Positions 8,648 through 20,561 of a stretch of DNA of 64,000 nt are shown here, in pieces. The notes beneath the pieces are model-generated. The model searched no databases and had not been told where the DNA came from. It worked only from the letters and a program-made list of their open reading frames with translations. Every line of letters starts with the position of its first letter. Position 1 is the first letter of the stretch. The translations under genes were made by a program, and so were the position numbers. This DNA is from Stenotrophomonas sp. 364. GTDB lineage: Bacteria; Pseudomonadota; Gammaproteobacteria; Xanthomonadales; Xanthomonadaceae. The DNA is taken from the NCBI RefSeq assembly GCF_009832905.1, contig NZ_CP047135.1, forward strand, positions 4,479,001-4,543,000. The letters are read 5' to 3'.

Positions 8648-9478
8648 CTATCCGGCAAACGCGCTCAGCCGACCCTCATGCTCCACCACTCGGATCGGGC
8701 CGCCGAACACGTCCGACAGCGGCGCGTCGCGCAGCAGGTCGTCGCGGGGGCCATCGGCGATGATCCGGCCGCTGCGCAGCAGCACCACCCGCGCGATTTC
8801 CGGGATGACCTCCTCGATGTGGTGGGTCACCAGCACCAGGGTGATGCCTTCGGCGGCCAACCTGCGCATGGTGGCGATCAGGTGCTGGCGGGCGATCAGG
8901 TCCAGACCGGTGGAGGGTTCGTCCAGCAGCAGCGCCTGCGGCCGGTTGACCAGCGCCCGGGCGATCAGTACGCGCCGGGTTTCACCGGCCGACAGTTCGG
9001 CATAGCCCCGCGCCAGCAGCGGCAGCGCGCCGGTCAGGGCCAGGGTTTCACGCACACGCTGCCGCATGTCCTCGGTGACCTCGCGGAAGGCCGGTACCAC
9101 GAAGCTGGCGAAGAAGCCCGACAGCACCGCTTCCTCCACGGTCAGCCCGGGCATGTCGGCCAGGTTGCTGCTCAGATCGCCGGTGACGATGCCCAACTGC
9201 GAGCGCAGCCGGTCCACCTGCCAGCGGTTCTGCCCCAGCACCCGTACCGCCACGCTGCCGTCGGCATGCGCCAGCGGGTACAGCTCGCGGGTGATCAGCT
9301 TGATGAAGGACGACTTGCCGCAGCCGTTGGGGCCCAGCAGCGCAGTGTGCTGGCCCTGGGCGATGCGCAGGCTGAGGTCGTGCAGAACCCGGACCTGGCC
9401 GCGGATCACGCAGGCGCGGTCCAGCTCGATCAGGGGGACGTTGGCGGCCAGGGGCGCCGAAGAGGCTGCGACTGTCAT
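8648..9478 (-). CDS. ABC transporter ATP-binding protein
   Basis: A 276-residue stand-alone ABC ATPase. The start at 9478 is chosen because upstream in-frame sequence has no family similarity. Core motifs are complete: Walker A GPNGCGKSS (49-57), signature LSAGETRR, Walker B ALLLDEPS, and the H-loop VTHH. No permease gene adjoins, so it may serve a distant membrane partner or a non-transport role. The pattern resembles ModF/YlmA-type single-copy ATPases, though only one ABC domain is present here. It is divergent from the desaturase gene across 149 bases. Confidence 0.88.
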   Translation of the reverse strand: MTVAASSAPLAANVPLIELDRACVIRGQVRVLHDLSLRIAQGQHTALLGPNGCGKSSFIKLITRELYPLAHADGSVAVRVLGQNRWQVDRLRSQLGIVTGDLSSNLADMPGLTVEEAVLSGFFASFVVPAFREVTEDMRQRVRETLALTGALPLLARGYAELSAGETRRVLIARALVNRPQALLLDEPSTGLDLIARQHLIATMRRLAAEGITLVLVTHHIEEVIPEIARVVLLRSGRIIADGPRDDLLRDAPLSDVFGGPIRVVEHEGRLSAFAG

Positions 9479-9627
9479 GAATGCGCGGGCATGCTCACGA
9501 AGGAGGAAAACAACTGAATGACTGCGCAAAAATCGCACCAGACGGATGAAGTTTGCAACTGCAGGCCCCATCATGTCCGAAGGTGTACCTGTTCCCTTGC
9601 TGGCCGTCCGCGGCCTGGAGTCCTGCG

Positions 9628-10830
9628 ATGCTCGATACGCTCCTCAACTTCCTGACCGGCGGTGTCGTCGGCCTCGGCTGGTGGGGCATGGCACTGGTGC
9701 TGCTGGTGTTCACCCAGCTCACCATCTTCGCCGTCACCCTGTACCTGCATCGCAGCCAGGCGCACCGTGGCGTGGATTTCCACCCGGTCATCGCGCATTT
9801 CTTCCGCTTCTGGACTTGGCTCACCACCTCCATGATCACCAAGGAGTGGGTGGCCATCCACCGCAAGCACCACGCCAAGGTGGAAACCGACGAAGACCCG
9901 CACAGCCCGGTCACCAAGGGCATCGGCATGGTGTTCTGGCGTGGCGTGGAGCTGTACCGCGAAGCCCGCGCGATGCGCGCGGACATCGAGCAGTACGGCC
10001 GCGGCGCACCGGACGACTGGATCGAACGCACGCTCTACACCCCGCACGCCAACCTCGGCCCGGTCGCGCTGCTGGCCATCAACAGCCTGCTGTTCGGCCT
10101 GCCGGGCGTTGCCCTGTGGGCGATCCAGATGGCGTGGATCCCGTTCTGGGCCGCCGGCGTGGTCAACGGCCTGGGCCACTGGTGGGGCTACCGCAACTTC
10201 GAATCTGCCGACACCTCCACCAACCTGACCCCGTGGGCGTTCTGGATCGGCGGTGAAGAGCTGCACAACAACCACCACGCCTTCCCCAGCTCGGCCCGCT
10301 TCTCGATGCGCCGCTGGGAGTTCGACATCGGCTGGGCCGCCATCCGCGGCCTGCAGGCCGTGCGCCTGGCCAAGGTGCTGCGCGTGGCGCCGTCCATGGA
10401 CGTGCGCCCGAACATCGCCGTGCCGGATGCTGAAACCCTCAAGGCGCTGCTGTCGCACCGCTTCCAGGCCATGACCGACTACCAGCGCAACGTGTTCGTG
10501 CCGGCCCTGCGCGAAGAGGCGGCGATGGCCGGTGCCAAGCTGCGCAAGCTGCTGCCGCGTCGCATGCGCCGCGGGCTGGTCAACGATGGCCGCTGGCTCA
10601 AGCCGGACTGCCGCGCCCAGCTCAGCACCTGGGTGGAACAGCGCCCGCGCATCCGCGTGCTGGTCGAACACCGCGCGCGTCTGGCAGCCTTGCTGGAAGC
10701 GCGGGGCAACGATGCCGCCGAGCGCCTGAAGCTGCTTCAGGCGTGGTGCCACGAGGCCGAAGCCAGCGGCATCGCCGCGCTGCAGGCTTACGCCGCCCGC
10801 CTGAAGGGCTACGCGCTGACGGCGCACTGA
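9628..10830 (+). CDS. Membrane fatty-acid desaturase (DesA-like delta-9)
   Basis: A 400-residue integral-membrane di-iron desaturase that introduces a double bond into acyl chains. The three histidine boxes are present: HRSQAH (41-46), HRKHH (78-82) and HNNHH (213-217). Hydrophobic segments flank them (LVLLVFTQLTIFAVTLYL; LLAINSLLFGLPGVALWAIQMAW). The start at 9628 has a GGAG site 7 bases upstream; the longer frame adds 25 residues without merit. The last ~150 residues are a charged, helical extension also seen in the ~395-residue Pseudomonas DesA that acts on phospholipid acyl chains. Role: membrane fluidity under aerobic conditions. Its terminator overlaps the next gene. Confidence 0.92.
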   Translation: MLDTLLNFLTGGVVGLGWWGMALVLLVFTQLTIFAVTLYLHRSQAHRGVDFHPVIAHFFRFWTWLTTSMITKEWVAIHRKHHAKVETDEDPHSPVTKGIGMVFWRGVELYREARAMRADIEQYGRGAPDDWIERTLYTPHANLGPVALLAINSLLFGLPGVALWAIQMAWIPFWAAGVVNGLGHWWGYRNFESADTSTNLTPWAFWIGGEELHNNHHAFPSSARFSMRRWEFDIGWAAIRGLQAVRLAKVLRVAPSMDVRPNIAVPDAETLKALLSHRFQAMTDYQRNVFVPALREEAAMAGAKLRKLLPRRMRRGLVNDGRWLKPDCRAQLSTWVEQRPRIRVLVEHRARLAALLEARGNDAAERLKLLQAWCHEAEASGIAALQAYAARLKGYALTAH

Positions 10831-10848
10831 CCGGTGCGCCCGGGCGTG

Positions 10849-11202
10849 ATGAAGCGTGAAAAACGCCGCCCTGTGCGGCGTTTTTCCTGCGTGGCCCTGC
10901 TGGTGGCCGCCGGCATGGCGCAGGCGCAGGTGGCCGACACCGGCAGCTACCTGCAGCGCATGGATACCGACGGCGATGGCCGGGTCAGCGTCGAGGAATA
11001 CGTGCAGTGGATGATGTACGCCTTCGAGCGCATGGACCGCAATGCCGATGGCGTGCTCAGTGCCGACGAACTGCCCGGCGGCAAGGGCGCCTCGATCACC
11101 CGCGAACAGCAGCGGCGGACCCTGGTGCAGCGTTTCCACAAGCAGGATGCCAACGGCGACGGGTACCTGAGTGCGAAGGAACTGGCCGCGCCGCCGCGGT
11201 GA
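10849..11202 (+). CDS. Secreted EF-hand calcium-binding protein
   Basis: A 117-residue exported protein with a basic, cleavable signal peptide (MKREKRRPVRRFSCVALLVA..., cleavage near residue 27). Three EF-hand loops follow, at 39-50 (DTDGDGRVSVEE), 63-74 (DRNADGVLSADE) and 100-111 (DANGDGYLSAKE). All have acidic residues at loop positions 1, 3 or 5, and 12, so calcium binding is likely. Function beyond that is unknown; such proteins are common in xanthomonad periplasms. The codons for the basic n-region coincide with an 11-bp terminator hairpin. The alternative GTG start at 10891 lies after the hairpin but would give a poor, uncharged signal peptide. Confidence 0.82.
   Translation: MKREKRRPVRRFSCVALLVAAGMAQAQVADTGSYLQRMDTDGDGRVSVEEYVQWMMYAFERMDRNADGVLSADELPGGKGASITREQQRRTLVQRFHKQDANGDGYLSAKELAAPPR
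10859..10885 (+). terminator. Intrinsic terminator overlapping the EF-hand gene start
   Basis: A perfect 11-bp stem AAAAACGCCGC/GCGGCGTTTTT closes on a 5-base loop and ends in a run of five T. It starts 28 bases after the desaturase stop codon, as expected for the desaturase terminator. It lies inside the first codons of the EF-hand gene. Confidence 0.8.
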
Positions 11203-11255
11203 GCGTGACGTTCGGACAGGCAGCGGTTCACCGGGGGACGGCTTAGAATCGCGCC

Positions 11256-12068
11256 ATGCCTGAACTGCCCGAAGTAGAAACCACCCGCCGCGGCCTGTCC
11301 CCGCACCTGGAAGGCCGCCGCGTGCATGGCGTGATCCTGCGCCGGCCGGACCTGCGCTGGCCCATTCCCGATGAGATCGGCGCGCTGCTGCCCGGCCAGG
11401 CGATCGAGGGCGTGCGCCGCCGCGCCAAGTACCTGCTGTTGGATACCGCCATCGGCAGCGCCCTGCTGCACCTGGGCATGTCCGGCAGCCTGCGCGTGTT
11501 GCCCGGCGATACCCCCGTGCGCGCGCACGACCACGTCGACATCAGCCTGGACAATGGCCGCCTGCTGCGCTTCAACGATCCGCGCCGGTTCGGCAGCCTG
11601 CTGTGGCAGCCCGCCGGGGAAACCCATGAACTGCTGGCCGGGCTGGGTCCGGAGCCGCTGGAGGAGGCCTTCAACGGCGATTACCTGTTCCAGCGCAGCC
11701 GGGGGCGCAAGGCACCGGTGAAGACCTTCCTGATGGACCAGGGCATCGTGGTCGGGGTGGGCAACATCTACGCCGCCGAAAGCCTGTTCATGGCTGGCAT
11801 CAACCCGCTGCGCGAGGCCGGGAAGATCTCCCGCGCGCGCTACCAGCGCCTGGCCGATGCCGTGAAGCAGATCCTGGCCTACGCCATCACCCGCGGCGGC
11901 ACCACCCTGCGCGATTTCATCAACCCGGACGGGGCGCCGGGCTATTTCGAGCAGGAACTGCTGGTCTACGGCCGTGAAGGCGAGCCGTGTCGCCAGTGCG
12001 GCCGGCTGCTCCGCCACGCCACCATCGGCCAGCGCGCCAGCGTCTGGTGCGGCTACTGCCAGCGCTGA
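11256..12068 (+). CDS. mutM: Formamidopyrimidine-DNA glycosylase (Fpg/MutM)
   Basis: Bifunctional DNA glycosylase/AP lyase that excises 8-oxoguanine and ring-opened purines. The N-terminus [14 protein letters not shown] carries the catalytic Pro2 and Glu3 after methionine removal. The lysine-containing helix RRRAKYLLL and the H2TH region ([16 protein letters not shown]) are present. The C-terminus is a zinc finger with four cysteines (C-x2-C...C-x2-C, ending WCGYCQR). At 270 residues it matches the family length exactly. Transcribed alone, ahead of the ECF sigma gene. Confidence 0.97.
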   Translation: MPELPEVETTRRGLSPHLEGRRVHGVILRRPDLRWPIPDEIGALLPGQAIEGVRRRAKYLLLDTAIGSALLHLGMSGSLRVLPGDTPVRAHDHVDISLDNGRLLRFNDPRRFGSLLWQPAGETHELLAGLGPEPLEEAFNGDYLFQRSRGRKAPVKTFLMDQGIVVGVGNIYAAESLFMAGINPLREAGKISRARYQRLADAVKQILAYAITRGGTTLRDFINPDGAPGYFEQELLVYGREGEPCRQCGRLLRHATIGQRASVWCGYCQR

Positions 12069-12133
12069 CCCCTCGCACGCCCGTCGCCTTGGCGGCGGTA
12101 TAGTCCGCCCAATGTCACCGGCGGGGGTGTGCG

Positions 12134-12697
12134 ATGGACGAAGCACCGGATATCACCGTATGGCTGGATTCAGCCCGCGCGGGCGACCGCGCTGCCCTGG
12201 ACCGGGTGCTGACCCTGCTCTACCAGGAGCTGCACAGCATGGCCCGGCGCCAGTTGGCCGGCCAGCAGGGGCGCACGCTGGATGCCACCTCGCTGGTCCA
12301 CGAGTCCTACCTGAAGCTGCTCGGCGCACGCGGTGCGGCCCGTTTCGAGGACCGCGCGCACTTTTTCGCCTATGCCGCCTCGGCCATGCGCAGCGTGGTC
12401 GTGGATTACGCGCGCAACCGGCTGGCGCGCAAACGCGGGGGCGACCTCAAACGGGTGGACCTGCCCGAGAACAGCAGCAGCGGCGTGCGCCTGGATGAAG
12501 ACCTGCTGGCGCTGGATGTGGCGCTGGCCCGGCTGCAGGCGGTGGATGCCCACCTGGCCAAGGTGGTGGAGCTGCGCTATTTCGCCGGGTTGTCCGAACA
12601 GGAGATCGCCGACCTGTGCCAGCGCTCGGAACGCAGCATCCGCCGCGACTGGCAGAAGGCGCGCATGTTCCTGCTGGCCTCGGTGCGCGACGACTGA
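12134..12697 (+). CDS. ECF sigma factor of the kinase-linked (ECF43-like) type
   Basis: A 187-residue ECF sigma-70 factor with region 2 (residues 10-85) and region 4 (130-180, AGLSEQEIADLCQRSERSIRRDWQ helix-turn-helix). It resembles the TIGR02999/Sigma70_ECF group. Where most ECF factors have the acidic DAED motif of region 2.2 that contacts the RNA polymerase clamp, this one reads DATSLVHES, with Thr52 and Ser53 replacing the acidic pair. In Vibrio EcfP-type (ECF43) factors, phosphorylation of a threonine at this place by a partner kinase restores the negative charge. No anti-sigma gene is present; a Ser/Thr kinase gene starts 67 bases later. Regulation by phosphorylation is therefore inferred. 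Confidence 0.88.
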   Translation: MDEAPDITVWLDSARAGDRAALDRVLTLLYQELHSMARRQLAGQQGRTLDATSLVHESYLKLLGARGAARFEDRAHFFAYAASAMRSVVVDYARNRLARKRGGDLKRVDLPENSSSGVRLDEDLLALDVALARLQAVDAHLAKVVELRYFAGLSEQEIADLCQRSERSIRRDWQKARMFLLASVRDD

Positions 12698-12764
12698 ACA
12701 CGGCGGGCAATGACGGTCCCGCGTGGCGGCGCGGGCGGTGGTACATCGTTCGGGGAGCAGATCG

Positions 12765-15596
<2,832 letters not shown>

Positions 15597-15691
15597 GCGG
15601 CGGGCTGGCTGAACGCCACGCGCGCGCCACCTCGGCGATTTAACGTTCGCCTGCCTATGATGTCCGGCCCTTTCCTGCCAGTGCTGCCTGC

Positions 15692-17293
15692 ATGCAACGT
15701 CGCGACTTCATCCGCAATGCCTCCCTGGCCTTGGCCGCGATCGGCTTTCCGGCGCTGCCGGCCTGCGCCGCGCAGGGCAGCCAGGTGGGCCTGCGCCGGC
15801 TCGGCCAGCCGCAGCCGTTCGATTTCGCCACCCTCAAGGGCCAGGCGCGCGCGCTGTCGCAGGCCGCCTACCAGACCCACAAGCGCACGTTGCCCGGGCC
15901 GCTGGAAGCGCTGGACTGGGACCAGTACCAGTCCATCAGCTACCGCCAGGACCATGCGCTGTGGGCCGACAAGCCCGGCAAGTACCAGGCCAAGTTCTTC
16001 CACCTGGGCCTGTACTTCCATTCCCCGGTGCGCATGTACGACGTGGTGGATGGCAAGGCGCAGGAACTGGCCTACGACCCGGCCGCGTTCGATTACGGCA
16101 AGAGCGGGTTGAAGGGCAGCCACCTGCCGGCCGACCTGGGCTTTGCCGGCTTCCGGCTCAATACCCGCCAGGACACCAACCGTGATTTCGCCGCGTTCCT
16201 GGGCGCCAGCTACTTCCGTGCCGTGGGCAAGGAAGGCCAGTACGGCCAATCGGCGCGTGGCCTGGCCATCGACACCGGCATGGGCAAGCCCGAGGAATTC
16301 CCGGACTTCATCGCCTATTACCTGGAACAGCCGGCCGCCGATTCCAACACCCTGGTGGTGTATGCGCTGCTGGATTCGCCCAGCGTGGCCGGCGCGTACC
16401 GCTTTGCGATCACCAACGGCGACACCCTGCTGATGGACATCGACTGCGCCCTGTACCCGCGCAAAGCCATCGAGCGGCTGGGCATCGCCCCGTGCACCAG
16501 CATGTACCAGGTGGGCGAGAACGACCGCCGCATGGCCTGGGACTGGCGCCCGGAAATCCACGACACCGATGGCCTGTCGATGTGGACCGGCAGCGGCGAG
16601 TGGATCTGGCGCCCGCTGTGCAACCCGCACAACCTGCGCTTCAACATGTTCGTGGACAACAACCCGCGCGGCTTCGGCCTGCTGCAGCGCGACCGCAACT
16701 TCGACCACTACCAGGACGACGGGGTGTTCTACGAGAAGCGCCCGTGCCTGTGGGTGGAACCGAAGGGGCAGTGGGGCAAGGGCTCGGTGCAGCTGGTCGA
16801 GATCCCCACCGTGGATGAAACCTTCGACAACATCGTGGCGTTCTGGAACCCGGAGGCCAAGCCGCAGCCGGGCCAGGAACTGCTGCTGGGCTACCGCCTG
16901 TACTGGGGCGCGCAGCCGCCGGCCCGTACGCCGCTGGCGCATTGCGTGGACAGCCGCACCGGGTTGGGCGGGGTGATCGGCAAGAAGCGGGCGTATTTCT
17001 CGTGGCGCTTCGCGGTGGATTTCGAAGGCGGCGAACTGGCCGCGCTGATCGACAAGGGCGAGGTGGAAGCGGTGGTCCAGGCCAGCCGCGGCCGCGTGGA
17101 GATCGTCTCGGCGCGCCCGTTGCGCGAGATCAAGGGCTACCGCGCCATGTTCGACCTGGTCCCGCCCGATGATTCCACCGACCAGATCGACATCCGCCTG
17201 TACCTGCGCAGCGGCGGCAAGACGCTGACCGAAACCTGGCTGTACCAGTACAGCCCGCCGCCGAAGGGCGCGCCGGAGCGCACGCTGTACTAG
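15692..17293 (+). CDS. opgD: Periplasmic glucan biosynthesis protein OpgD/MdoD
   Basis: A 533-residue OpgG/OpgD-family protein that shapes osmoregulated periplasmic glucan (OPG) backbones. The N-terminus has a twin-arginine signal (MQRRDFIRNASLALAAIGF), as for E. coli OpgD rather than Sec-dependent OpgG. The mature protein shows the conserved family blocks: the N-terminal beta-sandwich start (FDFATLKGQARALS), YHPVD-equivalent segments, and the C-terminal Ig-like domain (PQPGQELLLGYRLYWG). No opgH glucosyltransferase gene adjoins. OPGs matter for osmotic adaptation, motility and plant interaction. Length and signal type make the OpgD assignment secure. Confidence 0.95.
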   Translation: MQRRDFIRNASLALAAIGFPALPACAAQGSQVGLRRLGQPQPFDFATLKGQARALSQAAYQTHKRTLPGPLEALDWDQYQSISYRQDHALWADKPGKYQAKFFHLGLYFHSPVRMYDVVDGKAQELAYDPAAFDYGKSGLKGSHLPADLGFAGFRLNTRQDTNRDFAAFLGASYFRAVGKEGQYGQSARGLAIDTGMGKPEEFPDFIAYYLEQPAADSNTLVVYALLDSPSVAGAYRFAITNGDTLLMDIDCALYPRKAIERLGIAPCTSMYQVGENDRRMAWDWRPEIHDTDGLSMWTGSGEWIWRPLCNPHNLRFNMFVDNNPRGFGLLQRDRNFDHYQDDGVFYEKRPCLWVEPKGQWGKGSVQLVEIPTVDETFDNIVAFWNPEAKPQPGQELLLGYRLYWGAQPPARTPLAHCVDSRTGLGGVIGKKRAYFSWRFAVDFEGGELAALIDKGEVEAVVQASRGRVEIVSARPLREIKGYRAMFDLVPPDDSTDQIDIRLYLRSGGKTLTETWLYQYSPPPKGAPERTLY

Positions 17294-17821
17294 GTGGTTT
17301 GGGATTGCAGGGCTTGCAGCCCTGCACCTGCTTCAATCAACTTCAACGTCAAAAGCTGGCTTTCCGTGGGATGGCGGGGTGGGTCCGGTTGAGGGGGACG
17401 CCGTAAACCCATCCATGGGGGCTTGGTCGCGCCATCCGTGGCGCTCACACCCCCTCAACCGGACCCACCCCGCCTTCGACCGACCTCCGCGATCTGTCGG
17501 AGCACGGGGTCGGATCCCGTTGCTGCGCAACGGGCTCTGACCCCAGATGAATTTCGATAGATGAATTTCGATATCTGACAGATGTGCCGACCAACGGTCG
17601 GCACCCACCAACAGCCGCGTGAACCTGTCAGAGGTGGGGCGGTCTGGGTGGGCAGGACCGTTGGCGCCATGGATAGCGCCATCGAGCCCCCATGGATGGG
17701 TTTACGGCGTGTCCTGACCACCCACACCGCCCCGCCATCCCACGGAATGCCGCTCTTGCTTTGGCCGTTGCCGTCGCATTGAGCAGGCGCAGGGCTGCAA
17801 GCCCTGCAAAAGAATCACCAC
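17294..17821. repeat. Nested inverted-repeat intergenic element (505 bp core)
   Basis: No convincing gene lies here. Instead four pairs of perfect inverted repeats are present. The outer pair is 17305-17325 with 17789-17809 (21 nt, each arm itself quasi-palindromic). Inside it are 17363-17379 with 17730-17746 (17 nt), 17398-17423 with 17685-17710 (26 nt), and 17373-17397 with 17450-17474 (25 nt). The last pair is a local hairpin in the left arm. A REP-like dyad (about 17504-17545) follows, then a SMAG-like palindrome (GTGCCGACC/GGTCGGCAC, 17584-17604) near the middle. The outer structure spans almost the whole gap between the convergent opgD and tdk genes. Such a design could form a cruciform or a long RNA hairpin, or be a non-autonomous mobile element. 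Confidence 0.75.
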
Positions 17822-18442
17822 CTACAGAGGCAGGGGCGCCTGCGCCGGATCAATCCGGCCCTCACCGCGGGTGATTTTCTTGAACTCGGCCCGGCTCACC
17901 GACACATAGCGCTCGTTGCCGCCAATTTCCACCTGGGGGCCGTCCTGTACCGCATGGCCGTGCTCGTCCACCCGCACGGTCATGGTGGCCTTCTTGCCGC
18001 TGTGGCAGATCGTTTTGATCTCCTGCATCTCGTCGGCCCAGGCCAGCAGGTACTGGCTGCCTTCGAACAGCTCGCCGCGGAAATCGGTGCGCAGCCCGTA
18101 GCACAGCACCGGAATGCGCAGCTGGTCGACCACCTCGCTGAGCTGCCAGACCTGGCTGCGGCTCAGGAACTGCGCCTCGTCGACCAACACGCAGCCGAGC
18201 TTGCCGTGGGTCTCCAGGTCCTGCGCAATCAGCCGCTGCAGGTCGGTATCGCGGTCGAAGGCCACGCCGTCGGCCTTCAGCCCGATCCGTGAGGCCACCA
18301 CGCCCCGCCCGGCGCGGTCGTCCAGGCGCGGGGTCAGGATGGCCACGCGCATGCCCCGTTCCCGGTAGTTGTGCGCCGACTGCAGCAGCGTGGTGGTCTT
18401 GCCGGCGTTCATCGCCGAATAATAGAAATAGAGCTTGGCCAT
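17822..18442 (-). CDS. tdk: Thymidine kinase
   Basis: Type II (TK1-like) thymidine kinase that phosphorylates thymidine for pyrimidine salvage; 206 residues, normal length. The P-loop [10 protein letters not shown] (9-18), the Walker B-like [10 protein letters not shown] and the lasso region ([12 protein letters not shown]) are present. The usual zinc site of TK1 enzymes is mostly lost: only one cysteine (TICHSGKK) remains where E. coli has CFCG, and the later Cys/His pair is replaced by Ser/Glu (VSVSRAEF). The TAG stop codon lies within a GTAG tetranucleotide at the edge of the inverted-repeat element. It is divergent from rep across about 130 bases. Confidence 0.96.
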   Translation of the reverse strand: MAKLYFYYSAMNAGKTTTLLQSAHNYRERGMRVAILTPRLDDRAGRGVVASRIGLKADGVAFDRDTDLQRLIAQDLETHGKLGCVLVDEAQFLSRSQVWQLSEVVDQLRIPVLCYGLRTDFRGELFEGSQYLLAWADEMQEIKTICHSGKKATMTVRVDEHGHAVQDGPQVEIGGNERYVSVSRAEFKKITRGEGRIDPAQAPLPL

Positions 18443-18572
18443 CGGCCAATTCTAGACGCCCGGCCGGCTCCCGTGGCTGCCCGGCGGGGCCGGCGGACGC
18501 AATCGTCCGCCGCGGTCCGGCCCTCCGACCTGGCCGGGCGGCCCGGTACAATGCTCCTCCCCCGGAGATGGC

Positions 18573-20549
18573 ATGCACGGTCTCAACCCCCCCCAAAGCG
18601 CTGCAGTGCTGCACTGCGAAGGTCCTCTACTGGTGCTCGCCGGCGCCGGTAGCGGCAAGACGCGCGTGATCGTGGAAAAGATCGCCCAGCTGATCGCGAC
18701 CAAGCGCTACCCCGCGCGGCGCATCGCGGCGATCACCTTCACCAACAAGTCGGCCAAGGAAATGCGCGAGCGCGTGGCCAAGCGCCTGCACGGCGGGGAT
18801 GCCGAGGACGTCACCATCTGCACCTTCCATGCGCTGGGGCTGAAGTTCCTGCAGATCGAGCACGCCGCGGTGGGGCTCAAGCGCGGCTTCTCGATCTTCG
18901 ATGCGGACGACGCCACCTCGCAGGTCAAGGACCTGATGTACGGCGCCAAGCCCGACGACATCGAGGACGTGAAGAACCTGATCTCGCGCGCCAAGAACGC
19001 CGGGCTGTCCCCCGAGCAGGCCATGGCGGCGGCGCGCAGCACCCGCGAGAAGGAAGCGGCCAGCGTCTACGAGCGGTACCAGCTGCGCCTGACCGCGTTC
19101 AACGCGGTCGACTTCGACGACCTGATCCGGCTGCCGGTGCAGGTGCTGGAAGAGAACCCCGAGATCGCCGTGGCCTGGCGCGAGCGCATCGGCTACCTGC
19201 TGGTCGACGAATGCCAGGACACCAACGATGCGCAGTACCGGCTGCTCAAGCAGCTGGCCGGCAGCAAGGGCAACTTCACCTGCGTGGGCGACGATGACCA
19301 GTCGATCTATGCCTGGCGTGGCGCGAACCCGGAAAACCTGCAGCAGATGGCGCGCGACTACCCGGCGCTGGAAATCATCAAGCTGGAGCAGAACTACCGC
19401 TGCTCCAACCGCGTGCTGCGCGCGGCCAACGCGCTGATCGCCAACAACCCGCACGAACACTTGAAGAAGCTGTGGAGCGACCAGGCCGACGGCGAGCGCA
19501 TCCGCGTATGGGAGTGCCGCAACAGCGAACACGAAGCCGAAAAAGTGGCGGCCGAGATCTCCTTCCTGGCGACGTCGAAGAAGATTCCGTGGAGCGATTT
19601 CTGCATCCTGTTCCGCGGCAACTTCCAGTCGCGGCCACTGGAAAAAGCGCTGCAGCTGGTGCGCGTGCCGTACCACATCACCGGCGGCACCGCGTTCCTG
19701 GAGCGCCAGGAGGTCAAGGACACGCTGTCATGGCTGCGCCTGCTGGTGAACCCCGACGACGATACGGCGTTCATGCGTGCGGTGCAGTCGCCCAAGCGCG
19801 AAGTGGGCGCCGGCACCCTGGCCAAGCTGGCTGAACTTGCGTCGGAGAAAGAGCTGCCGATGGCGTACGCGGCCGAGGCCATTGGCGCGTTGTCGCAGCT
19901 GCCACCGCGCGCGGCCAACGGCCTGAGCCGCTTCACCGACATCCTGCGCGACCTGCGCGCGGAAATGCCCAAGCTCAGTTCCGGCGACCTGGTCCGCAAG
20001 CTGGTGAAGGAGTCCGGGCTGGTCTCCGAACTGCGCAGCGCGTGCAAGGAAGAATCGGTCTACCAGCGCCGGCTGGGCAACCTGGAGGAGCTGGCGCAGT
20101 GGTTCGAAGGCGGCCCGCGTGGCGCCACCACCGCCGACCTGGCCGCGCAGCTGGCGCTGTTGTCGCGCAACGACAAGGATGACGGCGGCAACCAGGTGCG
20201 GATGATGACCATGCACGCGTCCAAGGGCCTGGAATTCCCGTATGTGTTCATCATCGGCTGCGAGGACGGCGTGCTGCCGCACCAGGTCAGCCTGGACGAA
20301 GGCAACCTGCAGGAAGAACGGCGCCTGCTGTACGTGGGCATCACCCGTGCCAAGGTGCAGCTGTGGATGAGCTACAGCAAGCTCACCCGCAAGTTCGGCG
20401 AGCACGTGCGGCTCAAGCCCAGCCGGTTCTTCGATGAAATTCCGGCCGAGGAAATGCAGCGCGACGGCGCCGACCCCGTCGCCGACGCCGCGCGCAAGAA
20501 AGAGCGCGCCAGCGCGGGCCTTGCCGCGATCCAGGCACTGTTCGACTGA
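18573..20549 (+). CDS. rep: ATP-dependent DNA helicase Rep
   Basis: UvrD/Rep-type superfamily 1A 3'-5' helicase of 658 residues that restarts stalled replication forks and removes protein roadblocks. Motifs are in order: the Q-motif (NPPQSAAVLH), Walker A GAGSGKT (about 25-31), ITFTNKSAKEM (Ia), VDECQDTND (II), DDDQSIYAWRGA (III), LEQNYR (IV), MTMHASKGLEF (V) and LLYVGITRA (VI). Length and the absence of the longer UvrD C-terminus favour Rep over UvrD. It is monocistronic and followed by an array of GTAG palindromes. Confidence 0.93.
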   Translation: MHGLNPPQSAAVLHCEGPLLVLAGAGSGKTRVIVEKIAQLIATKRYPARRIAAITFTNKSAKEMRERVAKRLHGGDAEDVTICTFHALGLKFLQIEHAAVGLKRGFSIFDADDATSQVKDLMYGAKPDDIEDVKNLISRAKNAGLSPEQAMAAARSTREKEAASVYERYQLRLTAFNAVDFDDLIRLPVQVLEENPEIAVAWRERIGYLLVDECQDTNDAQYRLLKQLAGSKGNFTCVGDDDQSIYAWRGANPENLQQMARDYPALEIIKLEQNYRCSNRVLRAANALIANNPHEHLKKLWSDQADGERIRVWECRNSEHEAEKVAAEISFLATSKKIPWSDFCILFRGNFQSRPLEKALQLVRVPYHITGGTAFLERQEVKDTLSWLRLLVNPDDDTAFMRAVQSPKREVGAGTLAKLAELASEKELPMAYAAEAIGALSQLPPRAANGLSRFTDILRDLRAEMPKLSSGDLVRKLVKESGLVSELRSACKEESVYQRRLGNLEELAQWFEGGPRGATTADLAAQLALLSRNDKDDGGNQVRMMTMHASKGLEFPYVFIIGCEDGVLPHQVSLDEGNLQEERRLLYVGITRAKVQLWMSYSKLTRKFGEHVRLKPSRFFDEIPAEEMQRDGADPVADAARKKERASAGLAAIQALFD

Positions 20550-20561
20550 CCCACCGCACGG

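Noticed and set aside
8648-9478. Assigning a specific transporter to the lone ABC ATPase
   Set aside because: No permease or binding protein is nearby, and the motifs do not identify a substrate class.
17582-17782. Short open frames in the opgD-tdk gap
   Set aside because: They run across inverted repeats, overlap on both strands and have no ribosome site or protein similarity.
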